Below are positions 4,511 to 6,510 of a stretch of DNA of 6,510 nucleotides, piece after piece (the stretch's first letter is position 1; every line of letters starts with the position of its first letter). Both the position numbers and the translations under genes were made by a program. The DNA lies in the NCBI GenBank assembly GCA_003559755.1, contig PWKM01000299.1:1-6510 (forward strand), given 5' to 3'. The stretch is from Planctomycetota bacterium. GTDB taxonomy: Bacteria > Planctomycetota > PUPC01. Below the pieces are notes generated by a model that ran no database searches, had not been told where the DNA came from, and saw only the letters and a list, made by a program, of their open reading frames with translations.

Positions 4511-5410
4511 ATGCGTACACTCATATCCTTTGCCGCCTGCTTCGCGTTCGTCCTGGCCGTCACCGCAGGGGCGAACGCATACAACCCGCCCTGGCCGTCG
4601 GACCAGCCCGGCGGGACCCGTTACGAGAACGGGTTCGAGTTCACTCTCGACTATTACAACGACAGCGGCTGGGACATCGGCGATGCGAACGACCTCCCCT
4701 ACGAGGTCTGGGAGGTCGGTGCCCGGATTACACACGACCGCCTCGAGTTCAGCATCTGGCAGAACCTCCCGAAAGACGGCATCGACGGGCCGGACTCGTA
4801 CAGCGACTCGGCACGCCAGGTGCCCGGCGACCTGTGGATCGTCGTCGGGAGCTGCGACCCGTTCGCCGAACCGTCTGACCCGGATGGCATCAGCCGATAC
4901 GCCATCGCTCTCACCACCCACGGGAACGTGGTCGAGCAGAAGTACCCGGGCGAGGTCTGGCCGGAAGTGACCGAGGGGAACCTCTACCTCAACGCCGAGT
5001 TCGCGACCGGGACATACGAAGAATACGAAGAGTTCATGCGCGATAATGACTACTGGTACTGGCCCGAGCAGCCCGACGGCGACTTCACCCAGAACAGCTA
5101 CATGACGCTCATCAAGGGCTTCGAGGAGGAAGTCACGGGCCGGAGCGGGGTCAACTGGACCTACGAGCCGTACTGGAACTGGGACGAAGACGCCCAGGAT
5201 TGGTACGAGGAGGACGCCTGGCGGATAACCGGCTGGGTCGATCGGTCCGCGATCGGCCTCGGCTTCAGCACCGACTTCGCCCTGTTCTACTCGCAGTCGT
5301 GCGGGAACGACGGGGCGGCACATTGCGGCACCACACCGCCCATCCCGGAGCCCGGCTCCCTGTTCGCCGTGGCCGCAGGACTGCTCCTCGCCCGAAAACG
5401 CCGCCGCTGA
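4511..5410 (+). CDS. PEP-CTERM sorting-domain protein
   Basis: A 299-residue exported protein. Residues 1-23 are a clear signal peptide (MRTLISF..., cleavage after AGANA). The C-terminus has the exosortase signal: P279-E-P281, a short hydrophobic segment (about 283-294), then RKRRR at the very end. Exosortase is expected to cleave at PEP and transfer the protein to the surface or to exopolysaccharide. The body is acidic and aromatic, with 14 Trp between residues 28 and 242, and patches such as YEEYEEF (169-175) and YWNWDEDAQDWYEEDAW (221-237). The stretch GRSGVNWTYE...ITGWVDRSAIGLGF followed by SCGND just before PEP resembles other PEP-CTERM surface proteins, where CGND(V/I) often precedes the signal. 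No enzyme motif was recognised. It is transcribed alone from the sigma-54 promoter at 4348. The hydrophobic anchor, about 12 residues, is shorter than usual. Product class is confident; function is unknown. Confidence 0.87.
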   Translation: MRTLISFAACFAFVLAVTAGANAYNPPWPSDQPGGTRYENGFEFTLDYYNDSGWDIGDANDLPYEVWEVGARITHDRLEFSIWQNLPKDGIDGPDSYSDSARQVPGDLWIVVGSCDPFAEPSDPDGISRYAIALTTHGNVVEQKYPGEVWPEVTEGNLYLNAEFATGTYEEYEEFMRDNDYWYWPEQPDGDFTQNSYMTLIKGFEEEVTGRSGVNWTYEPYWNWDEDAQDWYEEDAWRITGWVDRSAIGLGFSTDFALFYSQSCGNDGAAHCGTTPPIPEPGSLFAVAAGLLLARKRRR

Positions 5411-5585
5411 AAACCGAACGTTGACGCATCCCGCCGAGCCCATCGGCCCCGACATCCGGGGGTCCGAGCCGTCTGCCCCTCGCCCTCGCCGACCGGCATC
5501 CCACGATCCGGCCCGCCCTTTCGCCCGACGGCCATACCGATTATGATGTAACCGGCATCGATAACACGGAGCAAAGGAGATCGCA
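5411..5585 (+). other. Gap between the PEP-CTERM and M28 genes
   Basis: A 175-bp GC-rich gap. TATGAT (5542-5547) could be a -10 for the peptidase gene, but no -35 accompanies it. CCCCG-ACATC-CGGGG (5447-5461) could fold as a short hairpin without a T-run, so it is not called a terminator. Confidence 0.3.
5573..5579 (+). promoter_or_regulatory. Ribosome binding site fixing the TTG start of the M28 gene
   Basis: AAAGGAG, six bases before TTG at 5586. The first in-frame ATG (5598) would be 18 bases away, too far, so TTG is preferred. Confidence 0.65.
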
Positions 5586-6510
5586 TTGGAAGCCGACATG
5601 AGGCGCATTGACGAGCTGATCGACCGGGTCGAAAAACACCTGTCGATGGACGACCTGATGAGGACGCTGGCGGCGATCCGGGACCTCGACCGCCTGTTCA
5701 CCTTCCCGACGTTTCTCGAGAGCGCCCGCCGGACCGCAGACGAGCTCAAGGCGGTCGGCTGTGACGAGGCGGAGGTCGTCGAGTTCGCCGCCGACGGCGA
5801 GACGGTCTATGCCGATTTCGTCGCACCGCTCGCCTGGGATGTCCGGGAGGCCGCGCTCGAGATCGTCGAGCCGACAGACGCGGCGCGGACGATCATCCGC
5901 CGGGCCGACGAGCCGAACGCCGTCGTGATGTGGTGCGGTCCGACCCCGCCCGAGGGCCTGACCGGCGGCGTCGTGCTCTGGGACGAACTCTCGGACGAAG
6001 AGCGCGAGGCCGCCGACCTCGCCGGCCAATTCCTCTACACCCGCAGCAAGCCCGCGACCGTCAAGCGCCCGGCCGTCGAGAAGGGCGCTCTCGGCGTCAT
6101 CGGCTCGTATGGCTTCCAGCGCGAGGGCGACGATTTCGAGAACTGCGTCTGCTGGAACAACGCCTGGTCCGAGACCACCGACTGGGCGATGACGAAACAG
6201 GACCAGCCGCTGCCGGGCTTCAACATTTCGCCGGCGATGGGCCGAGAGCTCGAACGGCTGGCGAACGAACGGCCCGACCTTCGGCTGCGGATGACCGTGG
6301 ACGCCGAGCTCTACGAGGGGACCATCCCGGCCGTCTCGGCCCGGCTGGCCGGCTCCGGCGACGACGAGATCGTGGCCATCGGGCACCAGTTCGAGATCGG
6401 GGCCAACGACAACGCCTCCGGCTGCGCCGCCATCGTCGAGGCGGCCCGGTGCATCCGCCGGATGATCGAGGCAGGCGACCTGCCCGGCCCGGCCCGGTCG
6501 ATCCGGTTCA
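5586..6510 (+). CDS. M28-family zinc metallopeptidase (partial, runs off right edge)
   Basis: The frame is open from TTG at 5586 to the window end: 308 complete codons. M28 enzymes are two-zinc aminopeptidases or carboxypeptidases. The signature appears near the right edge: IVAIGHQFE (262-270), then GANDNASGCAAIVEAAR (272-288). H267 and D275 would be the first zinc ligands. The usual H-x-D is H267-Q-F269-E here, so the Asp that normally assists the ligand His is Phe, although some planctomycete members seem to read H-x-Y-E. The remaining ligands lie beyond the window. Residues about 110-240, with NISPAMGRELERL (213-225), look like an inserted PA-type domain. Residues 1-50 are helical, and there is no signal peptide, so a cytoplasmic peptidase is likely. 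The gene seems separate from the PEP-CTERM unit. Family assignment is strong; activity cannot be judged without the 3' part. Confidence 0.82.
   Translation, partial: MEADMRRIDELIDRVEKHLSMDDLMRTLAAIRDLDRLFTFPTFLESARRTADELKAVGCDEAEVVEFAADGETVYADFVAPLAWDVREAALEIVEPTDAARTIIRRADEPNAVVMWCGPTPPEGLTGGVVLWDELSDEEREAADLAGQFLYTRSKPATVKRPAVEKGALGVIGSYGFQREGDDFENCVCWNNAWSETTDWAMTKQDQPLPGFNISPAMGRELERLANERPDLRLRMTVDAELYEGTIPAVSARLAGSGDDEIVAIGHQFEIGANDNASGCAAIVEAARCIRRMIEAGDLPGPARSIRF

Noticed and set aside
4496..5749. 417-codon minus-strand open frame opposite the PEP-CTERM gene
   Set aside because: It covers a gene with signal peptide, PEP-CTERM signal and its own promoter, and extends into the peptidase gene. 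No motifs.
5541..6386. 281-codon minus-strand open frame opposite the M28 gene
   Set aside because: The plus-strand frame encodes the M28 signature and has a well-placed ribosome binding site; the antisense frame has neither.

Overview
The window is GC-rich bacterial chromosome, most likely from a planctomycete (Planctomycetota, perhaps Phycisphaerae-like). Three things point there: a secreted protein with the H-X9-D head motif of the planctomycete-expanded DUF1559/pseudopilin families, a PEP-CTERM exosortase substrate, and a sugar-acid catabolic operon of a type common in that phylum. The taxonomic call is inference from gene content.

Layout. (1) Positions 1-46, minus: the first 15 codons of a gene leaving the window, with a signal-peptide-like start and a TTGACA/TAAAAT promoter at 134-160. 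(2) Positions 3642-244, minus: a tightly packed four-gene operon. It encodes a medium-chain zinc-type dehydrogenase, an enolase-superfamily (mandelate racemase/muconate lactonizing type) enzyme, a 58-codon remnant of a sugar phosphate isomerase/epimerase, and a secreted membrane-anchored pseudopilin-head-like protein. The last three are joined by 4-base stop/start overlaps. (3) Positions 3813-4121, plus: a small LsrG-like ABM-domain protein, divergent from the operon across a 170-bp gap. (4) Positions 4122-4510: the most interesting stretch, a 389-bp gap with lower GC than its neighbours. It carries a textbook sigma-54 promoter and four copies of a 20-bp dyad, ATGTTGC-N6-GCAACAT. (5) Positions 4511-5410, plus: a PEP-CTERM protein, the evident target of that promoter. 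(6) Positions 5586-6510, plus: a cytoplasmic M28-type metallopeptidase with a TTG start, cut by the right edge.

How it may work together. The dehydrogenase and enolase-type enzyme would oxidise and dehydrate sugars or sugar acids, and the lost isomerase presumably acted in the same pathway. The PEP-CTERM protein would be exported, sorted by an exosortase (not in this window) and linked to the cell surface or extracellular polysaccharide. Its sigma-54 promoter with repeated upstream dyads predicts control by an enhancer-binding activator, also not in this window. The best candidate for something undescribed is this dyad/sigma-54 control region. No mobile elements, CRISPR arrays, tRNA or rRNA genes were seen.
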